Notes: a model not told the origin generated them from the sequence alone. Positions 25,974 to 34,675 are shown, numbered from the stretch's first letter. The stretch: 54,527 nucleotides of DNA from an uncultured SAR86 cluster bacterium (GCA_902578495.1 CACHCY010000006.1:1-54527); one strand, 5' to 3'. Made by a program: numbers and translations.

Positions 25974-27314
25974 ATGCCTAACTTTGACCTAGTCCTAAGA
26001 AACTGTAACTTGATTAATGAAAATTCAATATCACAAGTTGATATTGCTATTAAAGATAAAAGAATAGAAAAAATTTCCTCCGCGATTACCGAGAAAGCTA
26101 ACAAAGAAATTGACGTTAATGGGAAAAATGTTGCACCCGGAGTAATTGACGATCAAGTTCATTTTAGAGAGCCAGGATTAACAAAAAAAGGGGAAATTAA
26201 AACAGAATCATTAGCTGCGCTATACGGTGGTATTACTTCGACCATGGATATGCCAAATGTATCTCCAGCAAGCACTTCTTTAGATTTATTAGAGGAAAGA
26301 TTTCAATTAGCTAAAGAAAAAAGCTGGACGAATTACTCTTTTTATCTAGGAGCTACACCGGATAATATTGATGAAATTAAAAAAGCTAACCCTAAAGATA
26401 TTTGCGGATTAAAAATTTTTATGGGGTCATCAACAGGAGATCTATTAGTTAATGATGATAATGCTTTGGATCTAATCTTCAAAGAATCGCCAATATTAAT
26501 TGTCACTCATTGTGAGGATAATAAAACGATAGAAAATAATTTAGAAAAAATTTCAGCTCAGCGTAACGGTAAGTTATCTCCTCCTGATCATGCACTTATC
26601 AGAGATGAGTTGGCTTGTTATATATCCTCTGAAAAAGCAACAAGTTTGGCCAAAAAATACTCAGCGGATTTACACGTCCTTCATCTTACTACTGAAAGAG
26701 AAATTGAACTCTTTGAAGCCAAACCAACCAAAGATAAAAAGATTACGACAGAAGCTTGTATTCATCATCTTATTTTTACTTCTGATGATTATGATGAATG
26801 GGGAAATTTCATCAAATGTAATCCTTCAATTAAGGCTCCTAACAACAGAGAAGCATTGAGACAGGCATTAAAGAATAATCAAATTGATATTATTGCAACA
26901 GATCATGCTCCTCATACCAGAGATGAAAAATCTTTACCATATTCAGAAGCTCCTGCTGGAATACCATTAATTCAACATAGTTTTCAATTAATGCTCGAAT
27001 TAGCTAATAAGGGCATTTTTACAATTGAAGAGGTAATTAAATTTGCATCTCACAACACTGCTGATAGATTTAAAATAGTCGATAGAGGGCATGTAAGGGA
27101 AGGATATTTTGCAGATTTGGTCGTTTTTGAAACTGGAATAAAACACACAGTTACAAACGAAGAACAAAAATCTAAGTGTGGCTGGACTCCTTTTGAAGGT
27201 TGGGAATTAAGTTCAAAAGTAAACTCAACTATAGTGAATGGTAATGTTTTGCTTGAAGATGGAGAGCTTCATCCAGAAAGAAGATCTAGCGAGAGGTTAG
27301 TTTTTAACAAATAA
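25974..27314 (+). CDS. pyrC: Dihydroorotase (class I, QxH metal motif)
   Basis: The 446-residue amidohydrolase has DDQVHFREPG (59-68), MDMPNVSP, VTHCED, EACIHHLIFTSDDY, NPSIKAPNNREAL and IIATDHAPHT, the class I dihydroorotase set. Dihydroorotase closes N-carbamoyl-aspartate to dihydroorotate in pyrimidine synthesis. The first histidine of the usual HxH is Gln61 (QVH), a form I recall from Bacteroidota dihydroorotases, which suggests transfer or a shared subfamily. It is the last gene of the COMT-Smr-dihydroorotase run. No aspartate carbamoyltransferase is nearby. A hydantoinase-type amidohydrolase is the alternative but fits less well. Confidence 0.85.
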   Translation: MPNFDLVLRNCNLINENSISQVDIAIKDKRIEKISSAITEKANKEIDVNGKNVAPGVIDDQVHFREPGLTKKGEIKTESLAALYGGITSTMDMPNVSPASTSLDLLEERFQLAKEKSWTNYSFYLGATPDNIDEIKKANPKDICGLKIFMGSSTGDLLVNDDNALDLIFKESPILIVTHCEDNKTIENNLEKISAQRNGKLSPPDHALIRDELACYISSEKATSLAKKYSADLHVLHLTTEREIELFEAKPTKDKKITTEACIHHLIFTSDDYDEWGNFIKCNPSIKAPNNREALRQALKNNQIDIIATDHAPHTRDEKSLPYSEAPAGIPLIQHSFQLMLELANKGIFTIEEVIKFASHNTADRFKIVDRGHVREGYFADLVVFETGIKHTVTNEEQKSKCGWTPFEGWELSSKVNSTIVNGNVLLEDGELHPERRSSERLVFNK

Positions 27315-27317
27315 TTA

Positions 27318-27482
27318 CTATTTATCTAAATTCTCTCGATATTCAGCTTCAACATTATCCCTGAATTCAGAATTTTGAATATAAAGACCAAGTATCCCTG
27401 AAAGTATTCCCAAGATGGCAATTAAACCAAAGAAAACAACTAAATTTCTTACTATTTCAGAGTCTTTCATATTTTGTGACAT
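27318..27482 (-). CDS. Small single-helix membrane protein (54 aa), unknown
   Basis: A minus-strand ORF from ATG 27482 to TAG 27318 encodes 54 residues with one strong transmembrane helix (about residues 13-34, LVVFFGLIAILGILSGILGL) and a charged C-terminal tail (FRDNVEAEYRENLDK). It occupies the otherwise empty gap between the dihydroorotase gene and the MFS gene. The hydrophobic and charged layout is protein-like rather than random. I do not recognise a family. Function unknown. Confidence 0.65.
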   Translation of the reverse strand: MSQNMKDSEIVRNLVVFFGLIAILGILSGILGLYIQNSEFRDNVEAEYRENLDK

Positions 27483-27517
27483 ACTAATTCTCGACAGATT
27501 TTTTGCAAGCCCATTTT

Positions 27518-28762
27518 ATGTTGAGATACCTATTAAATAAAGAAAGATTTTCATGGGCATTATACGATTGGGCTAATAGCGCTTTTTGGACAACAGTAGT
27601 TGCAGGTTTCTTTCCGATTTTTTTTAAGTCTTATTGGGCGGCAGAACTTGATGGACCTTCAAGCTCAGCAGTACTAGGAACTACAAATTCAATAGCAGGA
27701 TTTTGTATCGTTTTGATGGCTCCAATTCTAGGAACAATTGCAGATAAGGCAGGCGCAAAAAAAAACTTTCTAGTTTTCTTTGCTCTCTTGGGAATAATAG
27801 CAACCGGTTCTTTCTTCTTTATCCCTAGCGGATACTGGATTACTGCTTCAATATTGTTCGGTATTTCTTTATTGGGAGGGTCTGGATCTAATATTTTTTA
27901 TGATTCATTGATTGTTGATGTAAGCGATGAGAAAAAAAGAAATATCATTTCAGGTTTTGGTTATGGCCTAGGTTACTTGGGAGGAGGAATACTCTTTGTA
28001 TTTAATGTTTTATTTTATTTGTATCCCGCTTGGTTTGGATTCGAAAATGAAGTTCAAGCTATATTGATAAGTTTCCTTACCGTATCAATATGGTGGTTTA
28101 TTTTTACGATTCCTCTTTTTTTTAATGTCCAAGAACAAAAACCACCTACCAAAACGGATCGTTTAATAAGTTCCTCTTTTAAAGAACTCGTTAATACAAT
28201 TTCTAATATTTCAAAGTATAAAAATATTTCAATTTTCTTAATTGCTTACTGGTTGTATATTGACGGCGTAGATACGATTACTCGGATGTCAGTTGCTTAT
28301 GGATCAGATATTGGTCTGGAAGCTTCAACAATGATTACTGCCTTAATAGTAGTCCAATTTATTGCTTTCCCTTCAGCAATAATTTACGGATATCTCGCAG
28401 AACGTTACGGACAATTTTTATTTTTGACTATTGGTATTTTTGCCTACATATTGATCACTATCAATTCTTACTTTATGGAAACAGCTAGAGATTTTTATAC
28501 CTTAGCTGTCGCAATTGGTTTGGTTCAGGGTGGAGTTCAGTCTGTTAGTAGAGCAATATTTAGCAAAATGGTTCCTCCAGATAAAGTAGCAGAGTTTTTT
28601 GGTTTCTATAATTTCGTAGGAAAAAGCGCTGTTGTTTTCGGACCCGCCTTGGTTGGATGGGTTGCTTACTTGACTGGTGATCCAAGAAACGGAATTTTCA
28701 GTCTCCTTGTTCTTTTTATACCTGGACTGATCGTTTTATTTCTAGTACCGAAATCAAAATAA
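27518..28762 (+). CDS. MFS transporter, UMF1/Atg22-like
   Basis: I use the ATG at 27518 (a TTG at 27503 adds five residues; neither has a Shine-Dalgarno site). The 414-residue protein has about 12 helices and the UMF1-family signature FSWALYDWANSAFWTTVVAGFFPIFF near the N-terminus, then GTIADKAGAKK and FYDSLIVDVSDE. The family includes yeast vacuolar Atg22 and many untested bacterial exporters. The 3' end overlaps the convergent glycerophosphodiesterase gene by 9 bases. Substrate unknown. Confidence 0.88.
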   Translation: MLRYLLNKERFSWALYDWANSAFWTTVVAGFFPIFFKSYWAAELDGPSSSAVLGTTNSIAGFCIVLMAPILGTIADKAGAKKNFLVFFALLGIIATGSFFFIPSGYWITASILFGISLLGGSGSNIFYDSLIVDVSDEKKRNIISGFGYGLGYLGGGILFVFNVLFYLYPAWFGFENEVQAILISFLTVSIWWFIFTIPLFFNVQEQKPPTKTDRLISSSFKELVNTISNISKYKNISIFLIAYWLYIDGVDTITRMSVAYGSDIGLEASTMITALIVVQFIAFPSAIIYGYLAERYGQFLFLTIGIFAYILITINSYFMETARDFYTLAVAIGLVQGGVQSVSRAIFSKMVPPDKVAEFFGFYNFVGKSAVVFGPALVGWVAYLTGDPRNGIFSLLVLFIPGLIVLFLVPKSK

Positions 28763-29482
28763 ATTTGATTTCAAGCATACATTTTTAAGCAACTCTGCAT
28801 CATCAGTCATTATTCCATCAACTTTCATGCCAATTAAAGTCTCCATTGTTTCTTGGGAATTAATAGTCCAAACATGAACTTTTAGATCCTTTGAATGAGC
28901 AGTTTTTATTAGATTATTATCTAGAATCTTAATCCCTTTCCAATGAAGAGGAATTTGAATACAGTCAACAGAATTAATAAGGTATTTAAATAATTTTAAA
29001 AAGACAACATCTAGAATCCCCATTGAAATACAAGCTTGATTTCTTATCTTCTTAAATGCCCTTAATCTTTTTGTATCAAATGAAGCAATGCATATTCTGT
29101 TATAAGCATTATGACTATCAATAATTTTTGCAACTTTGTTAACAAGACCTTTAATTTTTAGATCTACATTAAACTTTGTGTTAGGGAATTGTTCCATTAC
29201 TTCAGTTAACTTTGGAATATGACCGCCTCTTTTTAGTGGAATATTTCTTAACTCTGCATAAGTAAGATCGCATATATTTTTATGTTCACCCGAGACTCTA
29301 TAAATACTCTCATCATGAAACGTTACAATTTCTCCATCCTTGGTCATTCTTAAATCAGTTTCAATGTACTTGTAACCTAAATTAACGGCATCTTGAAAGG
29401 CTTCAAGAGTATTTTCAGTAAAATTGACAGAATTACCTCTATGAACAAAAGGCTGAAATGATGAACTGAAAAAAGGATGCAT
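28754..29482 (-). CDS. Glycerophosphodiester phosphodiesterase
   Basis: The 242-residue TIM-barrel enzyme has the GDPD motifs FVHRGNSVNFTENTLEAF (12-29) and YIETDLRMTKDGEIVTFHDESIYR (about 38-61), giving the catalytic HRG, the E-x-D metal ligands and the second catalytic His. It hydrolyses glycerophosphodiesters to glycerol-3-phosphate and an alcohol, releasing phosphorus from lipids. I choose ATG 29482, which places HRG at the usual distance; ATG 29509 is possible and longer frames would run into the divergent carboxyltransferase gene. No signal peptide, so cytoplasmic. Confidence 0.9.
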   Translation of the reverse strand: MHPFFSSSFQPFVHRGNSVNFTENTLEAFQDAVNLGYKYIETDLRMTKDGEIVTFHDESIYRVSGEHKNICDLTYAELRNIPLKRGGHIPKLTEVMEQFPNTKFNVDLKIKGLVNKVAKIIDSHNAYNRICIASFDTKRLRAFKKIRNQACISMGILDVVFLKLFKYLINSVDCIQIPLHWKGIKILDNNLIKTAHSKDLKVHVWTINSQETMETLIGMKVDGIMTDDAELLKNVCLKSNLF

Positions 29483-29517
29483 TTTTATATATAATTTAAA
29501 AAATAGCATTTTTTGCC

Positions 29518-30927
29518 TTGAATAAAAACAAAAGAAAAGTTGGTTTAACAGAATTAGTTTTAAGAGACGGCCAACAGTCGTTAATTGCAACAAGAATGAG
29601 ACTCGATGATATGCTCGAGGTTGCAAAAAAAATGGATCAAGTTGGTTATTGGTCTGTCGAAATGTGGGGAGGGGCGACTTACGATTCTTGTTTAAGATAT
29701 TTAAATGAAAATCCTTGGCACAGACTCAGGGAACTCAAGAAAATTTTCAAAAAAACAAAACTTCAAATGCTTATAAGAGGCAAAAATCTTGTTGGATATA
29801 AACCATATTCTGATGAGATAGTTAAAGCATTTGTTGAAAAAGCATCCAAAAATGGCATTGATGTATTTAGAACATTTGATGCATTGAATGATTTCTCAAA
29901 CATTGAATTAACCATCAAAGAAGTTAAAAAAAATGGTAAGCATGCTCAAGGGGCAATGGCTTATACATTATCACCTGTTCATACATTAAAAAGTTGGTTG
30001 GATTTGGCAAAACAAATTGAAGATGCTGGCGCGGATTCAGTTGCCATTAAAGACATGGCTGGATTGTTAAAACCAAATGCAGCGTTTGAATTAGTTTCCG
30101 AACTGAAACAAAACATTTCTGTTCCAATACATATGCAAACGCATGCAACAACAGGATTTTCAACCGCAACTAATATGAAAGCTATAGAAGCTGGCATTGA
30201 TAATATTGATACTTCTATTTCATCTATGAGTATGACTTACGGACACACTGCAACAGAAACTATTGTCTCGATGTTTGATGATACAAAGATTTTTTCAGCT
30301 ATCGACAAAAATCTATTTCCAGAATTATCATCTCATTTTAAAAAAATAAGAAAAAAATATGAATTGTATGAAGGATCACTTAAAGGTGTTGATGCGAGCA
30401 TGTTAATTAATCAAGTTCCTGGGGGGATGCTTTCAAATTTAGAATCACAATTAAGAGAAATGGATGCTGATGATAGATTTGAAGAAGTATTAAATGAAAT
30501 ACCAAGAGTGAGGCAAGACTTAGGTTTTGTTCCCTTAGTCACTCCTAGTTCGCAAATAGTTGGTGCTCAGGCATTGTTCAATGTTCTTGATGATGAACGA
30601 TATAAACATCTAAATATTGAAACAGTAAACTTGATATTAGGAAAATACGGTAAAGTTCCTGGCAAAATAAATAAGAATCTTTCTGATCTTGCCAAAAAAG
30701 TTAAGCAAGATGAACAAATTCAAGAGGATTTAGATTCAGCTAAATCCAAGTTAAGATCTTTTTGTAAAGAAAATAAAATAAAGGATTTTTCACAGAGAGA
30801 AGAGAATGTTCTAAGTTATATTTTCTTTCCAAATGTCGTAGAGGATTTTTTCCTTAAGAAAGGTTCAAAAAAAGAAACTGATTTAGAACAACTTCAAGAA
30901 GAGATTGGATTTGTGATTAGAGAATAA
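29518..30927 (+). CDS. Carboxyltransferase (PycB/OadA/5S-like) without biotin domain
   Basis: The 469-residue protein is the carboxyltransferase module of the pyruvate carboxylase B / oxaloacetate decarboxylase alpha / transcarboxylase 5S family: LVLRDGQQSLIATRM (13-27, Asp17 metal ligand), FRTFDALND, VAIKDMAGLL (Lys178, the carbamylated lysine), THATTGFSTATNMKAIEAG and ISSMSM. It stops where others continue into a linker and biotinyl domain, as 5S does. Residues HMQTH at 205-209 have Gln207 where the metal-binding HxH is expected. It starts at TTG. No biotin carboxylase or carrier is in the window. Activity therefore needs confirmation. Confidence 0.8.
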   Translation: MNKNKRKVGLTELVLRDGQQSLIATRMRLDDMLEVAKKMDQVGYWSVEMWGGATYDSCLRYLNENPWHRLRELKKIFKKTKLQMLIRGKNLVGYKPYSDEIVKAFVEKASKNGIDVFRTFDALNDFSNIELTIKEVKKNGKHAQGAMAYTLSPVHTLKSWLDLAKQIEDAGADSVAIKDMAGLLKPNAAFELVSELKQNISVPIHMQTHATTGFSTATNMKAIEAGIDNIDTSISSMSMTYGHTATETIVSMFDDTKIFSAIDKNLFPELSSHFKKIRKKYELYEGSLKGVDASMLINQVPGGMLSNLESQLREMDADDRFEEVLNEIPRVRQDLGFVPLVTPSSQIVGAQALFNVLDDERYKHLNIETVNLILGKYGKVPGKINKNLSDLAKKVKQDEQIQEDLDSAKSKLRSFCKENKIKDFSQREENVLSYIFFPNVVEDFFLKKGSKKETDLEQLQEEIGFVIRE

Positions 30928-30959
30928 AAAAAACCCTCTTTAAAAAGAGGGTTTTTTTT
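30926..30959. terminator. Bidirectional rho-independent terminator
   Basis: The repeat CCCTCTTT (30934-30941) / AAAGAGGG (30944-30951) with a 2-base centre is flanked by A8 and T8, a strong terminator for the carboxyltransferase gene and, read the other way, for the convergent porin gene. Confidence 0.92.
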
Positions 30960-30971
30960 AAATCTTTTGAT

Positions 30972-31613
30972 TTACGGCGCGTAGCTGATTGTAAGAGTTA
31001 CACCGCTGTCGTCCATGGTTCCATCTTCAGTTTCTAGATCGTAGTAATATACGCCGATTCCAAAGTCACCACCAACTCCCCAGTCGTAACCGATGAGAAA
31101 GTCGTTACTTGTATCTTCATAGTCACCATAAGAAACAGAGAAACTTCCTGGACCAGCATCAACAGCATAAGATACTTGTGCATAATCTGCTGCATCATCC
31201 ATACCTGAGGCATAACTTATTCCGAAACCATAGATATCAAAACCTATGTAAGCTTCATCAAAATTAGCATCTGTGGCACCAGGGTAAGTGTAAGTGATGT
31301 ATCCAACATCTAAAGAAATGTTGTCAGCAATATCTGTGCTGTATCCAAGGTATACATCCAGTTCTAACTCAGTTAAATCGCTAGTAGCTGCATCACCGAA
31401 TTGAACACTAGAACCCCACGTTCCAATGTAGAAACCACTATCAGTGGAAAGATCAAAACCTCCACTAACAGCAGGTCCTCCTGCGCTTTGTGTCCATCCT
31501 CTCCAAATGTAGTCAGAAGTAAGGGCAATGTTTCCAGAAACAGAAACAGCACTTGCTAGTGATGATACTATTAGCAAAGGAAGGGCTATAACAAACGTTT
31601 GTAAATTTTTCAT
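30972..31613 (-). CDS. TorF-family outer-membrane porin-like protein
   Basis: The 213-residue protein has a signal peptide (MKNLQTFVIALPLLIVSSLASA) and then alternating beta-strand sequence: SGNIALTSDYIWRGWTQSAGGPAVSGGFDL is the hallmark of the TorF/TIGR02001 family, and it ends in a C-terminal strand GVTLTISYAP. The family is annotated as putative porins of proteobacteria with a small beta-barrel; the substrate is unknown. AGGAG lies ideally before the ATG. Upstream is a 196-base spacer with a promoter candidate. The gene ends near the strong shared terminator, and the codon usage and signals suggest good expression. Confidence 0.88.
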   Translation of the reverse strand: MKNLQTFVIALPLLIVSSLASAVSVSGNIALTSDYIWRGWTQSAGGPAVSGGFDLSTDSGFYIGTWGSSVQFGDAATSDLTELELDVYLGYSTDIADNISLDVGYITYTYPGATDANFDEAYIGFDIYGFGISYASGMDDAADYAQVSYAVDAGPGSFSVSYGDYEDTSNDFLIGYDWGVGGDFGIGVYYYDLETEDGTMDDSGVTLTISYAP

Positions 31614-31736
31614 ATAAACTCCTTTAAGAGAAAAAAACTATTAAACACTATAAATATTCACTTGAGTGCACTATTTGTAAGCATTTATAAGCCGCATCAT
31701 ACACTTTTGAAACATTTTTGTATAAAAAATGCTCTA

Positions 31737-31765
31737 AATACATACACTTTTTATAGTCATGTCAA
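31737..31765 (-). promoter_or_regulatory. Sigma-70-like promoter candidate for the porin gene
   Basis: On the minus strand a perfect -35 TTGACA (31765-31760) is followed after 17 bases by TGTATT (31742-31737), four of six matches to TATAAT. It would give an mRNA leader of about 115 bases before the porin ATG at 31613. Confidence 0.45.
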
Positions 31766-31809
31766 TAATCTTATATTAAGTGTTTTGATCCCTTTAAAAA
31801 AGAGATTTA

Positions 31810-32820
31810 ATGATGTTTAATACACTCTTCATGGAAGATACTAAGTACAAAGCTTTCGTTACTAAAGAATCAGACTCTGGTTTTAGCAATTCAGTAGAAA
31901 ATTTATCAATAGCTGATTTAAAGGATAATGATTTAATTGTAAAAGTTTCCTACTCATCATTGAACTATAAAGATGCTCTTTCAGCTTCTGGGAACAAAGG
32001 TGTAACTAGAGAATATCCTCATACGCCTGGTATAGACGCTGTCGGTGAAGTAGTTGAGAGTAATTCATCGGATTTTAAAACCGGCGAAAAGATTATAGTT
32101 ACTGGTTATGACCTTGGCATGAATACATATGGCGGCTTTGGTCAATACATTTCAATTCCAGCTAATTGGGCTATATCTCTTCCTGAAGATTTGTCCGAAC
32201 CTGAAGCAATGTCAATTGGCACTGCTGGTTTAACCGCTGGACTGTGTGTAAGAAAGTTGCTTATGAATGACTTAGCTCCAGATTCAGGAGATGTTTTGGT
32301 TACTGGAGCATCTGGAGGGGTAGGCTCTGTTGCTGTCATGGTTCTATCAAAATTAGGTTTTAATGTTGTCGCACTCACTGGAAAAAAAGATCAAATTGAT
32401 TATTTAGAGTCATTGGGTGCATCTTCGGTAATCATGAGAAGCGAAATGGAAGAACAAGGTAAACCACTTCAAAGGGGGATTTATCAAGGTGGAGTAGATA
32501 CAGTCGGAGGAAAAATTTTATCTAATTTTATAAGTCAAACATCTCAAAGAGGGGCAATAACATGCTGCGGTAACGTAGCCAGCGATAAACTACAAACTAG
32601 TGTTTTTCCTTTCATCCTCAGAGGAGTGACTTTAATAGGTATTGATTCAGCGGAGTCTTTATTGGAAGTTAAAAAAGAAATTTGGAACAATTTTTCTGAT
32701 GATTGGAAGATAGATTTAGAAAAAATTACCAAAGAGGTTGATCTTGAATCTTTATCTAACGAAGTAGAAAAGATTTTAAGAGGAGAGCAAGTTGGTAGGA
32801 TTAGATTGAACTTAGGATAA
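31810..32820 (+). CDS. acuI: Acryloyl-CoA reductase-like MDR (AcuI/YhdH)
   Basis: The 336-residue protein follows E. coli YhdH closely from memory: SSLNYKDALSASGNKGVTR, YPHTPGIDAVGEV, GFGQYISIPANW, MSIGTAGLTAGLCV, VTGASGGVGSVAVMVLSKLGFNVVALTGK and PFILRGVTLIGIDS. YhdH/AcuI reduces acryloyl-CoA to propionyl-CoA with NADPH, detoxifying acrylate, for example from DMSP breakdown. The start at 31810 is preceded by AAGAGA; an internal ATG at 31831 is also plausible. It is followed after 3 bases by a tiny membrane-protein gene and then the nitronate-monooxygenase-like gene. No DMSP lyase or demethylase gene is in the window. Confidence 0.88.
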   Translation: MMFNTLFMEDTKYKAFVTKESDSGFSNSVENLSIADLKDNDLIVKVSYSSLNYKDALSASGNKGVTREYPHTPGIDAVGEVVESNSSDFKTGEKIIVTGYDLGMNTYGGFGQYISIPANWAISLPEDLSEPEAMSIGTAGLTAGLCVRKLLMNDLAPDSGDVLVTGASGGVGSVAVMVLSKLGFNVVALTGKKDQIDYLESLGASSVIMRSEMEEQGKPLQRGIYQGGVDTVGGKILSNFISQTSQRGAITCCGNVASDKLQTSVFPFILRGVTLIGIDSAESLLEVKKEIWNNFSDDWKIDLEKITKEVDLESLSNEVEKILRGEQVGRIRLNLG

Positions 32821-32823
32821 ATT

Positions 32824-32946
32824 ATGAATGACGAATTTTATGAAAAAAAGACCGATAAGGAAGATAGCAAATTTGATGCAATCGTTTCTGTGGTTGTTAT
32901 TTTAGCTTTGACTGCAGCAATCGTTCTTTATGTTTCATCTCAATAA
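32824..32946 (+). CDS. Tiny single-helix membrane protein (40 aa), unknown
   Basis: The 40-residue product has a charged N-terminus (MNDEFYEKKTDKEDSKF) and one transmembrane helix (about 18-38, DAIVSVVVILALTAAIVLYV). It begins 3 bases after the AcuI stop and ends 17 bases before the next gene, so it sits in an operon between two enzymes. GGATAA precedes the ATG. I do not recognise it; it could modulate or anchor a neighbouring enzyme, but this is a guess. Confidence 0.65.
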   Translation: MNDEFYEKKTDKEDSKFDAIVSVVVILALTAAIVLYVSSQ

Positions 32947-32963
32947 TTTAAAGGAGAAAATTA

Positions 32964-33935
32964 ATGGAAGTAAAAGAATTACTTAAAGATTTAAGAATCC
33001 CAGTAATAGGAGCACCGTTGTTTACGGTTTCATATCCAGAGCTTGTAATCGCTCAATGCAAAGCAGGTATTGTTGGAAGTTTTCCTGCTTTAAACGCAAG
33101 ACCTGCTGAAGAATTAGAAAAATGGTTTCAAAGGATATCTGCAGAACTAGAACAGCATACAAAAGATAATCCTGATTCACCTGCAGCGCCTTTTGCAGTA
33201 AACCAAATCTGTCATAAATCTAATGATAGGTTGCAACACGATGTTGAAGTTTGTGTTGAATATAAAGTTCCAATGATTATCACAAGCTTAAGAGCGCCAA
33301 AATTTGTTGTGGATGCCGTTCACAGTTACGGCGGAGTCGTTATGCATGATGTGATCAATATCAGACATGCAAAAAAAGCAATTGATGAGGGTGCTGATGG
33401 CTTAATATTAGTTTGTGCAGGAGCTGGAGGGCATGCTGGCACATTAAGTCCATTTGCATTAGTAAGCGAAGTAAGAGAATTTTTTGATGGGCCAATTGCA
33501 TTATCAGGATCAATATCTCAAGGCTCATCTGTACTATCAGCTCAAGCTATGGGTGCTGATTTTGCATACGTTGGCACAAGATTTATTGCTACTCAGGAAG
33601 CGAATGCGTCAGAAGGCTATAAACAAATGATTGTTGAAAGTGCTGCTAACGATATTATGTACTCTTCAACCTTTACAGGAGTTCATGGAAATTACTTAAA
33701 GCCAAGCGTTGTCAAAGCAGGATTAGACCCTGACAATCTTCCTGTTTCAGGAAAAGATGATATGAATTTCGGTTCATCTGGCTCAGCAATGAAAGATAAC
33801 TCTTCAAAAGCCTGGAAAGACATATGGGGTTCTGGCCAAGGTATTGGAACGATTAAAAATGCTCCCCCTGTTAAAGAGGTGGTTGATCAGATGGTAGAAG
33901 AATATCAAACCATGAAAACAAAATTAGCTGTCTAG
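32964..33935 (+). CDS. Nitronate monooxygenase-like FMN oxidoreductase
   Basis: The 323-residue TIM-barrel protein has the 2-nitropropane dioxygenase / nitronate monooxygenase pattern: an N-terminal IPVIGAPLFTVSYPELVIAQCKAG, GADGLILVCAGAGGHAG with the His in the flavin-site loop, PIALSGSISQGSSVLSAQAMGADFAYVGTRF. Such NAD(P)H-dependent flavin enzymes oxidise alkyl nitronates such as 3-nitropropionate; close relatives are enoyl-ACP reductases (FabK) or quinone reductases. AAAGGAGA gives a strong ribosome site. The 3' end overlaps the convergent enoyl-CoA hydratase gene by 12 bases. Confidence 0.85.
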   Translation: MEVKELLKDLRIPVIGAPLFTVSYPELVIAQCKAGIVGSFPALNARPAEELEKWFQRISAELEQHTKDNPDSPAAPFAVNQICHKSNDRLQHDVEVCVEYKVPMIITSLRAPKFVVDAVHSYGGVVMHDVINIRHAKKAIDEGADGLILVCAGAGGHAGTLSPFALVSEVREFFDGPIALSGSISQGSSVLSAQAMGADFAYVGTRFIATQEANASEGYKQMIVESAANDIMYSSTFTGVHGNYLKPSVVKAGLDPDNLPVSGKDDMNFGSSGSAMKDNSSKAWKDIWGSGQGIGTIKNAPPVKEVVDQMVEEYQTMKTKLAV

Positions 33936-34652
33936 ATAATTTTGAGTTAATAGAAATTGATCATAATCCATATGCATTATTGCTAGAGCATCATGGAAAG
34001 CTAAAACATTCATACTTCTTTTTATCATTTGTGAAGCCAAAGGAGATTTCGATTTAAATTTCTTGACCCATTTGTTAATAACTTTAAATTTGTCATCCCC
34101 ATCAAACAATTCATTAAAAAAATTATACTTACCTAATTCTTTTGTAGAATAATTTGAACCAGATATGACCATTTCTTTTGTTTTTGATGGCCCTACTAGA
34201 TTTTGTAACAAAGGAAGTCCAAGCCAATTTAGATTCATTCCCAAAATTATTTCTGGATAGCCAATAATTGTATCTTTGTTACCTATCCTAAAATCGCAAG
34301 CAGTTGCTATAACTGCAGCTCCTCCCAAGGTATACCCATTAGTAACACATATTGTTATTTGAGGAGTAGAGAGAATAGCTTCAATACATTCTTTTCCATA
34401 ATTCTTTTGCCATCTTTCTAAGTTATTCTGTTTCTTTTGTTTTTCTTTTATATCAGCTCCAGCTGAGAAATTTTTTTCGTTAGAATGAAGTACAATAATT
34501 TTAACTTTACTGTTCTTTGAGGCTTCTAAAAAAACACTTTTCAACTCATCTAAAGTTGCTGTATTTAAAGCATTCATAGATTTCTTTCGAGTTAGTTCAA
34601 TATAGAAAACGCCACTTTTAAGTTCAGTCTCTAAATATTTGTACTTATTCAT
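33924..34652 (-). CDS. Enoyl-CoA hydratase/isomerase family protein
   Basis: The 242-residue crotonase-fold protein has KSMNALNTATLDEL, the oxyanion-hole segment NFSAGADIKEK (about 60-70) and TNGYTLGGAAVIATACDFRIGNKD with GYPEIILGM. It is shorter than usual hydratases (about 260). The two catalytic glutamates of hydratases are not obvious (GYPEIILG has one), so the reaction may be isomerisation or another crotonase reaction. It is the second gene downstream of trxB, with a 23-base spacer, and may be in its operon. Confidence 0.85.
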   Translation of the reverse strand: MNKYKYLETELKSGVFYIELTRKKSMNALNTATLDELKSVFLEASKNSKVKIIVLHSNEKNFSAGADIKEKQKKQNNLERWQKNYGKECIEAILSTPQITICVTNGYTLGGAAVIATACDFRIGNKDTIIGYPEIILGMNLNWLGLPLLQNLVGPSKTKEMVISGSNYSTKELGKYNFFNELFDGDDKFKVINKWVKKFKSKSPLASQMIKRSMNVLAFHDALAIMHMDYDQFLLTQNYLDS

Positions 34653-34675
34653 AGATTAATTACTCTTAGAGAGAT

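Noticed and set aside
31665..31672. AGTGCACT palindrome as a specific operator
   Set aside because: A single 8-base palindrome is expected by chance at this scale; noted only as part of the spacer.
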